From an uncultured Methanobacteriaceae archaeon (GTDB lineage: Archaea; Methanobacteriota; Methanobacteria; Methanobacteriales; Methanobacteriaceae): a stretch of 19,696 nt of DNA. The notes beneath the pieces are model-generated. The model did not search any database. It saw nothing but the letters and a program-made list of their open reading frames with translations, and had not been told where the DNA came from. The stretch spans positions 1 through 19,696 of the forward strand of contig CAMYKT010000030.1 of assembly GCA_947259185.1 (NCBI GenBank), written 5' to 3'. The position numbers and the translations under genes were made by a program. This document shows, piece after piece, positions 1 through 6,760 of this stretch (positions are counted from its first letter, which is position 1; each line of letters begins with the position of its first letter).

Positions 1-331
1 AGAAACTATAAATAACTAAATAAAAATATAACACTACTAGAATATAAAACTAACCCTTAAAAACACTAATATAAAATAAATAGAAAAAAATAATAAAAAA
101 TTAATTATGAGACAGCCTCAAGGAAATTAAAAAATAGATAATCCGGGTTATAAAAAAATAAAAAAGGATTAATAACTTCTAAATTTAATTTTTTTAATTT
201 TCTCCTTTAAGCAGTCAACCCAGCAAGGGCTCCCCTGATGAAATCAAATTACGGAACCAATAGATGTTACAAAATTTCCTTTAGTTGTTACTGCATAGAT
301 GCTCTTTGGGATTTTAAAGTTAATATCGGGA
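1..331. other. A/T-rich region with no supportable gene
   Basis: This stretch is extremely A/T-rich with many stops in all frames, and I see no gene in it. A slightly GC-richer patch lies at about 210-260. On the minus strand the A-runs around 153-168 and the T-run at 187-198 could help end transcription coming from the small membrane protein gene at 332-490. The left edge of the window cuts whatever lies further upstream. Confidence 0.5.
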
Positions 332-490
332 TTACTTTACCATTAATGCGGCTATACCACCAAACAATAGTACGAATACTGAAAACCATGCAAACCAGAT
401 TACTAGACCTGGAAATAGTAATAATATAATCCCCAGGATAATGGCCCATCCAATCATGGCCCCTCCACTTACCTGTTGTACTTCTGCCAT
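332..490 (-). CDS. Small two-helix membrane protein, 52 residues
   Basis: The minus-strand reading frame starts with ATG at 490 and ends with TAA at 332-334, giving 52 residues. The start is set by a strong ribosome binding site, AAGGAGGAG, a few bases upstream. Residues 1-10 are polar (MAEVQQVSGG). The rest is almost all hydrophobic and reads as two membrane helices, about 12-29 and 32-51, separated by a short FPG turn, with a terminal Lys. It has no catalytic residues and I do not recognise the family. It could be a small membrane-stress or regulatory peptide, but that is a guess. A perfect 16-bp palindrome lies 35-50 bases upstream of the start codon. A plus-strand frame at 238-429 overlaps it and is only its shadow. 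Confidence 0.75.
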   Translation of the reverse strand: MAEVQQVSGGAMIGWAIILGIILLLFPGLVIWFAWFSVFVLLFGGIAALMVK

Positions 491-524
491 CTTTTCTCCT
501 CCTTATATTTTTATTTTTACTAAA

Positions 525-540
525 AAATTCTATAGAATTT
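525..540. promoter_or_regulatory. Perfect 16-bp palindrome upstream of the small membrane protein gene
   Basis: AAATTCTATAGAATTT is its own reverse complement. It lies 35-50 bases before the start codon of the minus-strand gene at 332-490, where an archaeal core promoter or an overlapping operator is expected. Binding by a dimeric repressor is inference. Confidence 0.4.
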
Positions 541-615
541 ATTAATCCCTCATAAATTTTAATTTAAGCTTGATTTGTATGTGCTCTTTTTATCTACATT
601 CTATTTATCTAAAAG

Positions 616-631
616 CAATTATAAATAATTG
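616..631. repeat. Inverted repeat around a TATA-like core
   Basis: CAATTAT and ATAATTG are separated by two bases, forming a 7-bp perfect inverted repeat whose centre reads TATAAATA. Low base complexity makes a chance origin possible. It is about 180 bases before the hydrolase start and 130 before the small membrane protein start. Confidence 0.3.
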
Positions 632-808
632 TCTAATTTAAATGTAAGGTTTAAGAATATTAAACTGAAATCCTTTCCAGGAATTCTTTTTGCCAGGGAT
701 ATTCCTATATTATTTTTCGTAAATTAGTTTAAGTCAAAAATCCATAATAAAACAAAATTAAAGGAATTAGGGTTATAATAATCGATAATCCTAAATTCAG
801 GTAATAAT

Positions 809-1855
809 ATGTCACATCAACTCACCTCCCAACTACAAAATATCCTTAATAAAACCATCCACCCTCAAAAAATACCGGGCCTGGTGGTTAAAATAGAATC
901 AGGGGATGATTCATTTTCCTGGCAAGGATCTGCCGGAAATATGGATACAGGCTCCTCTTATTTTATAGCCAGTACCAGTAAATTGTATATCACTGCCCTT
1001 ATTTTGCAGTTAAGGCAGGATGGTAAACTGGATTTAGATGATACCCTGTCAGATTACCTATCATCTGACTTAATAGCAGGCATCCATGTATTTAAAGGGG
1101 TAGATTACAGTGAAAGTATCACTCTAAATCAACTCTTAGCCCATACTTCTGGGGTGCCGGACTACTTTGAAGATAAACCCGCAAAAAAAGATAAGCTTAT
1201 TAAAACGCTCCTAAATGGCCAGGATGAGTACTGGGGCTTTGATGATGTAATAAATATGGTTAGAACTATGAAACCCCAATTTGCACCAGGAACTCCCGGT
1301 AAAGCCCATTACTCAGATACCAATTTCCAGTTACTGGATCAGGTAATAGAAACCATTACTGGAGAAAAGATAGCCCGGGCCCTCCAGGAATATATTTTCC
1401 AGCCCCTTAAACTGGAAAATACCTACCTCTATCCGGATATCCAGGATACTGAACCTCAGGAGATTTACTATAAAAAGGAAAAATTACACATCCCCCGGGC
1501 TATGGCCTCTTTTGGCGGGGATGGAGGTATAGTATCCACCGTTTCAGAATCAATGATATTTTTAAAGGCTTTTTTTAAGGGTACTTTTTTTCCAGTAGAA
1601 TATCTGGAGGATTTAAAAAAATGGAATAAGATATTTTTCCCCTTACAATATGGGGTGGGACTTATGCGCTTTAAATTACCTCGAATTTTTTCTCCCTTAA
1701 AAGGGGTTCCTGAGTTCTGGGGCCATTCCGGATTATCCGGGGCCTTTAGCTATTATTGCCCCAGTAAAGATTTATATTTTACCGGAACGATTAACCAGGC
1801 AGCTTATCCTAATTTATCCTATAAACTACTCCTAAAACTGGTAAATTGTTTTTAA
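809..1855 (+). CDS. Class C beta-lactamase-fold serine hydrolase, cytoplasmic
   Basis: This 348-residue protein belongs to the beta-lactamase/penicillin-binding-protein-like serine hydrolase family (Pfam Beta-lactamase). The catalytic S-x-x-K is STSK at residues 55-58, within a FIASTSKLY context. LLAHTSGV at 109-116 is the usual conserved block after it. The second motif, normally Y-x-N, reads YSD at 168-170, so the third position is Asp. The KTG-equivalent is HSG at 306-308 in GHSGLSGAF. There is no signal peptide, so it probably acts in the cytoplasm as an esterase, amidase or peptidase on an unknown substrate. Methanobacteriales have pseudomurein rather than murein, so a classical penicillin-binding role is unlikely. 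The ribosome binding site is weak (caggtaa), consistent with a short leader. Family assignment is firm, substrate is not. Confidence 0.85.
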   Translation: MSHQLTSQLQNILNKTIHPQKIPGLVVKIESGDDSFSWQGSAGNMDTGSSYFIASTSKLYITALILQLRQDGKLDLDDTLSDYLSSDLIAGIHVFKGVDYSESITLNQLLAHTSGVPDYFEDKPAKKDKLIKTLLNGQDEYWGFDDVINMVRTMKPQFAPGTPGKAHYSDTNFQLLDQVIETITGEKIARALQEYIFQPLKLENTYLYPDIQDTEPQEIYYKKEKLHIPRAMASFGGDGGIVSTVSESMIFLKAFFKGTFFPVEYLEDLKKWNKIFFPLQYGVGLMRFKLPRIFSPLKGVPEFWGHSGLSGAFSYYCPSKDLYFTGTINQAAYPNLSYKLLLKLVNCF

Positions 1856-1969
1856 CTTAAAATAAGGAGTTCAGGATAAAAAAAGAGTTATATGATTATT
1901 ATTTTTCTTAAAAATTAGTTGAATAAAAAGGGTAAAACATAAAACTGTTTTTAATAAGAATTAAGCCAA

Positions 1970-1996
1970 AATAAAAAAAAAAATAAAAAAAGTTTT
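1970..1996 (-). terminator. T-run terminator of the minus-strand secreted-protein gene
   Basis: Directly after the stop codon at 1997-1999 the minus strand reads a short A/T hairpin (ATAAAAAA/TTTTTTAT around 1983-2000) followed by long T-runs. Archaeal termination is typically driven by such T-runs. Confidence 0.5.
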
Positions 1997-2662
1997 TTAT
2001 CTGAATTTACCGTATATGGTTCCACCTATTATACCCAGTAATCCCAGAGCAGCTAAGGCTAAGGAGGTACCAGTATGTTGCATGGGCACCGTGGCAGCAT
2101 CAGCTGGAACCGGGCATTCTACTCCTAGGAAGGTGTAACTATCTTCATCCAGGAATATCGGACCTTCAGGATTTGGTTCGAAGGGGTATCCTTCCCAATC
2201 CCATAAGATGGCATTCACCGTTATCTCACCAGTACTCATTACCCAGGCGGGTACATATAACTCGGCAACATCCCCAGGGAACATGGGACCATTCCATCCA
2301 ATCCAGAATACATAAGCATCTAAATCCAGGTCATAGAAGTAGAAGGGATTGGCGGCAGTGTTTTCATATCTTACCCCATTGAAGAAAGCCACAGCATCCA
2401 GGACATCTATATAATCCTCGGACCACCATCTGAGTGAATTTTCTGGATCTTCCTGCAGGGTAACCAGTGCATTGTCAATAGTTTCATTACCTGTATTTTC
2501 GGCCAATACTGCAACCGTTACTTCTTCACCTACACATGCTTCTTCCACCAGTTCATCATTTTCATCTATAACCACTACACTGACATCCTGGGCTGAAACT
2601 GCCCCGGCAAAGACTACCGATAGAGTAACCATTAACATAAAAATGGTAGCTATTTTTCGCAT
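1997..2662 (-). CDS. Secreted surface protein with sortase-like C-terminal tail
   Basis: The 221-residue product has a cleavable signal peptide: MRK, a hydrophobic core to about residue 20, and a likely cut after VSA (residues 22-24). Residues 26-75 (VSVVVIDENDELVEEACVGE onward) resemble an extracellular Ig-like fold of the CARDB/DUF11 type, with the phrase AENTGNETI. Then follows an acidic, Trp- and Tyr-rich domain to about 180. The C-terminus has PMQHTG, one hydrophobic helix (about 198-216) and a short basic end (KFR). This tripartite tail resembles sortase sorting signals, so anchoring to the cell wall or membrane is inferred. The start is fixed by an excellent GAGGTGA site about 8 bases upstream. 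A TATA-like element lies at about 2760-2770 on the same strand. The precise function is unknown. Confidence 0.85.
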   Translation of the reverse strand: MRKIATIFMLMVTLSVVFAGAVSAQDVSVVVIDENDELVEEACVGEEVTVAVLAENTGNETIDNALVTLQEDPENSLRWWSEDYIDVLDAVAFFNGVRYENTAANPFYFYDLDLDAYVFWIGWNGPMFPGDVAELYVPAWVMSTGEITVNAILWDWEGYPFEPNPEGPIFLDEDSYTFLGVECPVPADAATVPMQHTGTSLALAALGLLGIIGGTIYGKFR

Positions 2663-3076
2663 ATCTTTTTCACCTCTTTTTTTTGATACACAAATGGAAC
2701 CAAACCTTAAAAATAACGAATTTTTGGTGAAAATCTAGCTGAATAATGCCTGGTTGAGTATTAAATATTTTTCCCCGGAATATGAACTGCTATTTTGAAT
2801 ATTGATATTTTTGATTCCACAGTATGTAATATTATGTTAACATGAGGATATAAATTGTTACTACTTATTATTAAATAAATCAGGAGCATTTTAGCAGGAT
2901 GAATCAGTAGACTTTCAGGTTTTTAGTATTAACCCTTCTATCATTATTTATTATTTTAATTAAACAGTTGGATAATTATTACTTTTTTATTTAATACTAT
3001 TTTGAATATTTTTCCAAATTGTAGCACAAATATTCATCAAAAAACAATTATTACTAAACAATATCCTTTTATTTGA

Positions 3077-3100
3077 TTTATAAATTAAACAATTTATAAA
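3077..3100. repeat. Perfect 10-bp A/T inverted repeat
   Basis: TTTATAAATT at 3077-3086 and AATTTATAAA at 3091-3100 are perfect reverse complements around a 4-base spacer. Each arm also resembles a TATA box. It lies upstream of the glutamate synthase promoter and could be an operator or a second promoter. Base composition makes chance occurrence quite possible. Confidence 0.3.
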
Positions 3101-3123
3101 AATTTTCCTCTAATCTTAGCTAT

Positions 3124-3163
3124 ATTGTTAGAACTTTCAATAAATATATATACATCTAACAAT
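3124..3163 (+). promoter_or_regulatory. TATA box flanked by a 9-bp inverted repeat, probable glutamate synthase promoter
   Basis: ATTGTTAGA (3124-3132) and TCTAACAAT (3155-3163) form a perfect 9-bp inverted repeat. Between them lies aaatatatata (3142-3152), a good archaeal TATA element. Transcription would start near 3172-3180, just before the structured segment at 3189. Repeats bracketing a TATA box are a classical layout for a repressor that blocks TBP binding. It does not match the GGAA-N6-TTCC-like nitrogen operator of NrpR as I remember it, so the regulator is unknown. Confidence 0.45.
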
Positions 3164-3188
3164 AAATTCACGAAAAGCTTAATTCATA

Positions 3189-3317
3189 GTTCAAGATAGA
3201 CGGTAACCACTTGCCGGTGTAGGCCCACCGGATGTTATTAATCTTAATCATCAATAATCATTTCAAAAATTTAATATCCGGCATATTTTAAGGGATTACC
3301 TTATTAAAATCTTGAAC
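3189..3317 (+). ncRNA. Putative structured leader RNA of the glutamate synthase operon
   Basis: Several complementary segments are nested. GTTCAAGAT (3189-3197) pairs with ATCTTGAAC (3309-3317), 9 bp. GGTAACC (3202-3208) pairs with GGATTACC (3293-3300) with one bulged A. TGCCGG (3212-3217) pairs with CCGGCA (3278-3283). An inner A/T hairpin joins 3232-3242 and 3250-3261 with one bulge and one mismatch. CCGGTG (3214-3219) can instead pair with CACCGG (3226-3231) as a local hairpin, giving two exclusive folds. The GC-rich blocks stand out in very A/T-rich DNA. The segment lies 3' of a TATA box and 77 bases before the first gene, as a riboswitch or RNA-based leader would. I do not recognise a known family. 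Confidence 0.45.
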
Positions 3318-3393
3318 AACGAGCTTGGTTTAAAAAGCTATTATTAACAGGCTTTTAATTAATTAAACCTACTTATATGGGAGGAATCACTAC

Positions 3394-4065
3394 ATGAGTC
3401 CAGAAATAAAAATAAGTGATGAAAATCTCACAACCCATCAAATAAATCAACAAATAAAAACAGCTCTCCAGGAGCAAAAAAACAGGATAATTATAGAAAA
3501 CACTAAAAAATTAGATTCTATCGCTGTGGGAAACCCCTCAGGCATTGAATTCAACTTAAAAGGAGAATTCGGGGACTTTATAGGGGCCTTAAACGAAGGA
3601 TCCTGTATAAAGATTGAGGGAAATACCGCCCGTTTTCTAGGTAACAACATGACTGCCGGGGAAATTATACTGGAAGGCTCAGCCAGTGACGGTGCCGGCT
3701 ACGGTATGTACGGAGGGCACCTGCTTATTAAAGGTGATGCTGGTGATTCCCTGGCTGAACTAAATAAGGGTGGTGTAATCATTGTCCAGGGAGATATAGG
3801 ATCCCAGGCCGGCATGTTCATGCTCCAAGGAGATATCATCATCCTGGGCAATGCCTCTACCGAAACCGGAAACTGGATGCTGGGAGGTAATATCTATATC
3901 ACCGGTGAAGTGGAAAGCTTGGGCCGGAACGCCGTATTCATGGACATGGATGAGGAAGATAAAGCCAAAATAAGTGAAATATTAAATGCCCACCACCTTG
4001 AATTTGACCTGGATGCCTTTAAAAAGATAGACATTCAAAGTAAAAGACCCTTCTATGGACACTAG
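3394..4065 (+). CDS. Glutamate synthase GXGXG (domain 3) subunit
   Basis: This 223-residue protein matches the GXGXG beta-helix domain that forms the C-terminus of bacterial GltB but is a separate polypeptide in archaea. From about residue 45 to 180 it shows the expected repeating strands and glycine turns (GEFGDFIGALNEG, GGHLLIKGDAGDSLAEL, GDIGSQAGMFMLQGD, GNWMLGGNIYITG). The first 40 residues are a polar N-terminal extension. In glutamate synthase this domain is structural and supports the FMN synthase domain. The same fold occurs in FwdC of formylmethanofuran dehydrogenase, but the neighbours here argue for glutamate synthase. The start has a strong GGGAGG site 9 bases upstream. The stop codon is embedded in the ribosome binding site (taggaga) of the next gene, so the two are translated from one message. 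Confidence 0.9.
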   Translation: MSPEIKISDENLTTHQINQQIKTALQEQKNRIIIENTKKLDSIAVGNPSGIEFNLKGEFGDFIGALNEGSCIKIEGNTARFLGNNMTAGEIILEGSASDGAGYGMYGGHLLIKGDAGDSLAELNKGGVIIVQGDIGSQAGMFMLQGDIIILGNASTETGNWMLGGNIYITGEVESLGRNAVFMDMDEEDKAKISEILNAHHLEFDLDAFKKIDIQSKRPFYGH

Positions 4066-4077
4066 GAGAATAATACA

Positions 4078-5160
4078 ATGAAAGACGAAAAAATAGCCAT
4101 GGTTGGAACTCCCTGTCAGGTTCTGGCTGCAACTAAAGTCAATAAGTACCCGGACATCACCGGTGGTTCCCCCATTGATATTAAGATAGGATTATTCTGT
4201 ATGGAAACCTTTTCCTACAAGTACATGCGGATGTTTCTGGAAGAAAACCAGGTGGATATCAACGAAGTAAAAGAATGCAGTATCGAACAAAACCAGTTAA
4301 AATTCCTTAAAAAAGATGGAACTACCTTTGAAGTCCCACTGGCCAAAGCAGAAGGTTTCATCCGGAAAAACTGTGATATATGTTCTGATTACACTGCCGA
4401 CATATCTGACATATCCATTGGATCTATAGGTTCTCCTAAGGGCTGGTCCACCGTAATAATACGTACTCCTAAGGGTCAGGAAATCATAGAAGCCCTGGAA
4501 AAACAGGGACAAATAGAAACCCAGGACATTGAAGAAAAAGGATTAAACCTCCTTAAACGGATAGCAACCAGTAAAAAATCTACTAACAGACTTAATATCC
4601 AGAAAAGAGAGGCCATATCCCGGCCAGTGGTATACCGCCGGGATGTAAGTGAAGAAGAATTCCAGAAATATGTGCAGGAATGCCAGTTTGATAACCTGGA
4701 AAGTGATGTAATAAGTGAAGGGGCTTGCGTACTCTGCGGGGCCTGTGAATTCGTATGTCCCACCAATATCATCAAAATCCATGACCGTAAACCATATATC
4801 AAAGGTAGCTGTGAAGAAGGATGTCATGCCTGTTACACCGCTTGCCCCCGAACTTATGTAACAGAGGCGGTACTACCTCGAAGTCTGGATGATAAACCCA
4901 TAGGGGATTATCTGGATATTAAAGCAGTTAATGCTAATTTCATTGAAGGCCAGGACGGTGGAGCAGTAACTGCTATTTTAAGTTATCTTTTAAAAGAAGG
5001 AATTGTGGATAAGGTATTCATTGTAAGTGAAGATGAAGAAAAAGCATGGAAACCTAAACCCCGACTCACCAGTGATATTGGAACCGTGGTCAAAGCCGCC
5101 GGAACCAAATACAGTGTAGCCTCTATAGGATTCAAAGCCTTAAAAGAGGAAAAAGCATAA
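4078..5160 (+). CDS. Ferredoxin/FrhB-like electron-transfer protein with swapped FrhB domains
   Basis: The 360-residue protein combines F420-hydrogenase-beta (FrhB/FdhB) domains with two 4Fe-4S clusters. It opens directly with the FrhB C-terminal-type domain: KIAMVGTPCQVLAA at 5-18, conserved Cys 41, 99 and 102, and ADISDISIGSIGS at 107-119. Then come two clusters: C217, C220, C223, C227 and C245, C249, C252, C256. The FrhB N-terminal-type domain comes last (GQDGGAVTAILSYLLKEGI at 291-309, then AAGTKYSV at 340-347). In ordinary FrhB the order is the reverse, so this is a circular permutation. By family it should bind a flavin and reduce or oxidise F420. Between two glutamate synthase genes it probably feeds electrons to the FMN/3Fe-4S centre. 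F420H2 as donor is inference. It starts 12 bases after the upstream stop. Confidence 0.85.
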   Translation: MKDEKIAMVGTPCQVLAATKVNKYPDITGGSPIDIKIGLFCMETFSYKYMRMFLEENQVDINEVKECSIEQNQLKFLKKDGTTFEVPLAKAEGFIRKNCDICSDYTADISDISIGSIGSPKGWSTVIIRTPKGQEIIEALEKQGQIETQDIEEKGLNLLKRIATSKKSTNRLNIQKREAISRPVVYRRDVSEEEFQKYVQECQFDNLESDVISEGACVLCGACEFVCPTNIIKIHDRKPYIKGSCEEGCHACYTACPRTYVTEAVLPRSLDDKPIGDYLDIKAVNANFIEGQDGGAVTAILSYLLKEGIVDKVFIVSEDEEKAWKPKPRLTSDIGTVVKAAGTKYSVASIGFKALKEEKA

Positions 5161-5176
5161 AAAGGAAGTTAATAAT

Positions 5177-6661
5177 ATGCCATTTATAGTTACAAGAAAT
5201 AAAGATCTGTGCCTTAGAAGTTTCGACCGGGAAGGGTGCTGCTGGTATAAATGTGATGACAAGGACGATGAGCAGTGTAAAAAATGCTACTCCTGTTACA
5301 ACAACTGTCCCAATGAGGTATACGATGTCATTAATGACCAGCCCTTCCCCACCAGGATGGAGAGTTGTGCGGGATGCCGAATCTGTGCTAAGATGTGTCC
5401 CAATGATGCTATATCAGTGAGTGCGGTACCTGCTGATCCCCGGGCCATGTGGTCAGATCCCGATATGGATGAAATTCAGAGAAAAGCCCTGCAGGGAAAC
5501 TACCGGGTCAGATCCTGCGGATTAAGAAGGGAAATACCCACCCTATCCGAACTGGTAATGGTACCGGGACAACTGGCGGTTCCTCCGGTGGACAAATACC
5601 GGGAAGAATGTAACAGTCAGGTCATCCTGGGAAGCCGTTATGCTAAAAATCCTCTGGTTCTGGATACTCCTATCATGATCGGGGCTATGTCCTATGGTTC
5701 ACTTAGTAAAGAAAGTAAAGTGGCCCTGGCCATTGGAGCCAGCCTATCTGGAACCATTGCCAACACCGGAGAAGGAGGGCTCATTCCGGAAGAAAGAGAA
5801 GCTGCAGATAAACTAACAGTACAGTACTCCTCAGGACGGTTTGGAGTATCAGCCACTTACCTGCGTAGTGCCGAAGCCATAGAGGTCAAGGTAGGTCAGG
5901 GAGCCAAACCAGGTATGGGTGGACATCTTCTGGCGGAGAAAATAACACCTGAAGTGGCCAGCGTAAGGGGACTCCCTATGGGAACTGATGCTTTAAGCCC
6001 CTGCCGATTTTTAGACTCCACCCAGAAAGGAGACCTGGGTAAACACGTGGAATTACTCCGGGAAGTCACCGATTCCCAGGTACCTATCATTGTCAAATTG
6101 GGACCCGGAAGGGTATATGATGATGTACGCCTGGCGGTAGAGGCTGGAGCTGATATCGTGGCCGTGGATGGTATGGAAGGTGGAACCGGTGCTGCCCCTC
6201 ATGTGGTGATTGAAGAACAGGGTATACCTACGGTGGGGTCCCTGATTCAGGCGGTGGACAGTTTAAATGACATGGGAGTTAAGGATGAGGTGGATCTCAT
6301 TATGGCCGGGGGTATAAAAGACGGTGCTACTGCTGCTAAGGCCCTGGCTTTAGGGGCTGATGCCGTATATGTGGCCACTGCAGCATTAATTGCCATGGGA
6401 TGTCGTGGTTGTGAATCCTGTGCCAGTGGAAACTGCCGGGAAGGAATAGCCACCCAGGATTTGAAGATGAGAAGAAGATTGGAACCAAAAACCAAGGGAG
6501 AGAGGGTAAGTAACTTCATCAATGCCATGAATGAAGAAATAAAAATGTTAGCCCAGATAAGTGGACACAACGATATCCGGAACTTAAATAAAGAAGATTT
6601 AAGGGCACTTAACACCAATATCGCCGCTTTAACCAGGGTAAAATTAATCAGCGAAGCCTGA
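5177..6661 (+). CDS. gltB: Archaeal glutamate synthase, ferredoxin-fused FMN synthase domain
   Basis: This 494-residue protein is the catalytic part of glutamate synthase: 2-oxoglutarate plus ammonia and two electrons give glutamate. The N-terminus carries two ferredoxin-type clusters, C34, C37, C40, C44 and C64, C67, C70, C74, both followed by Pro. The FMN barrel (Glu_synthase family) spans about 150-460. It includes PIMIGAMSYGSLS (165-177), ANTGEGG (195-201), KPGMGGHL (244-251), IVKLGPGR (305-312), DGMEGGTGAAP (331-341) and IMAGGIKDG (375-383). Cys 409, 412, 415 and 420 in GCESCASGNCREGIATQD mark the 3Fe-4S site. It has no glutaminase domain and none is adjacent, so ammonia must come from a separate amidotransferase or free ammonium. 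Its ribosome binding site is aaaggaag, 16 bases after the previous stop. It is the last gene of the operon. Confidence 0.93.
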   Translation: MPFIVTRNKDLCLRSFDREGCCWYKCDDKDDEQCKKCYSCYNNCPNEVYDVINDQPFPTRMESCAGCRICAKMCPNDAISVSAVPADPRAMWSDPDMDEIQRKALQGNYRVRSCGLRREIPTLSELVMVPGQLAVPPVDKYREECNSQVILGSRYAKNPLVLDTPIMIGAMSYGSLSKESKVALAIGASLSGTIANTGEGGLIPEEREAADKLTVQYSSGRFGVSATYLRSAEAIEVKVGQGAKPGMGGHLLAEKITPEVASVRGLPMGTDALSPCRFLDSTQKGDLGKHVELLREVTDSQVPIIVKLGPGRVYDDVRLAVEAGADIVAVDGMEGGTGAAPHVVIEEQGIPTVGSLIQAVDSLNDMGVKDEVDLIMAGGIKDGATAAKALALGADAVYVATAALIAMGCRGCESCASGNCREGIATQDLKMRRRLEPKTKGERVSNFINAMNEEIKMLAQISGHNDIRNLNKEDLRALNTNIAALTRVKLISEA

Positions 6662-6666
6662 ATAAT

Positions 6667-6697
6667 TTACTCCCTTTTTATTCTTTTTTAAAAATTA
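6667..6697 (+). terminator. T-rich terminator of the glutamate synthase operon
   Basis: Starting six bases after the stop codon, the plus strand has two T-runs (ccctttttattcttttttaa), typical of archaeal intrinsic termination. There is no strong hairpin. Confidence 0.5.
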
Positions 6698-6741
6698 ATT
6701 AACCTTATCTTCTATTTTTTAGACATAAAAATAAGCTATAA

Positions 6742-6752
6742 TCAAAAAAAAA
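6742..6752 (-). terminator. Minus-strand T-run downstream of the 106-residue gene
   Basis: The plus strand reads a run of nine A here, so the minus strand has nine T in a row, about 70 bases beyond the stop codon of the gene at 6821-7141. It probably ends that transcript. Confidence 0.35.
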
Positions 6753-6760
6753 TTATATAT

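Larger units (their letters stand above)
491..808. other. Divergent promoter region with two palindromes
   Basis: This A/T-rich gap lies between two divergent genes. It holds two palindromes (525-540 and 616-631, listed separately). A TATA-like ttataataat at about 772-781 sits roughly 30 bases before the hydrolase ATG, which would make that transcript nearly leaderless. I see no further gene here. Confidence 0.45.
2663..3393. other. Long A/T-rich intergenic region upstream of the glutamate synthase operon
   Basis: About 730 bases separate two divergent genes, and I find no coding frame. The left end carries the promoter of the minus-strand secreted protein (TATA-like aaatattt near 2763-2770). 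The right end holds the inverted repeats, TATA box and structured leader listed separately. An additional 8-bp inverted repeat, GAATATTT (3004-3011) with AAATATTC (3028-3035), is also present. No glutaminase gene is found here. Confidence 0.5.

Noticed and set aside
109..123. Possible insertion-sequence end (gagacagcctc)
   Set aside because: It resembles ends of some insertion sequences, but there is no matching inverted partner, target duplication or transposase fragment in the window.
238..429. Plus-strand 63-residue reading frame
   Set aside because: It overlaps the minus-strand small membrane protein, has no ribosome binding site and reads as low-complexity noise. The minus-strand frame has a strong site and a coherent hydrophobic product.
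3201..3300. NrpR nitrogen operator from GGTA and TACC half-sites
   Set aside because: The half-sites are about 90 bases apart rather than six, and they fit better as the two sides of an RNA helix.
3394..4065. Formylmethanofuran dehydrogenase subunit C (same GXGXG fold)
   Set aside because: No other fwd/fmd genes are present, and the protein is operonic with the glutamate synthase FMN domain.
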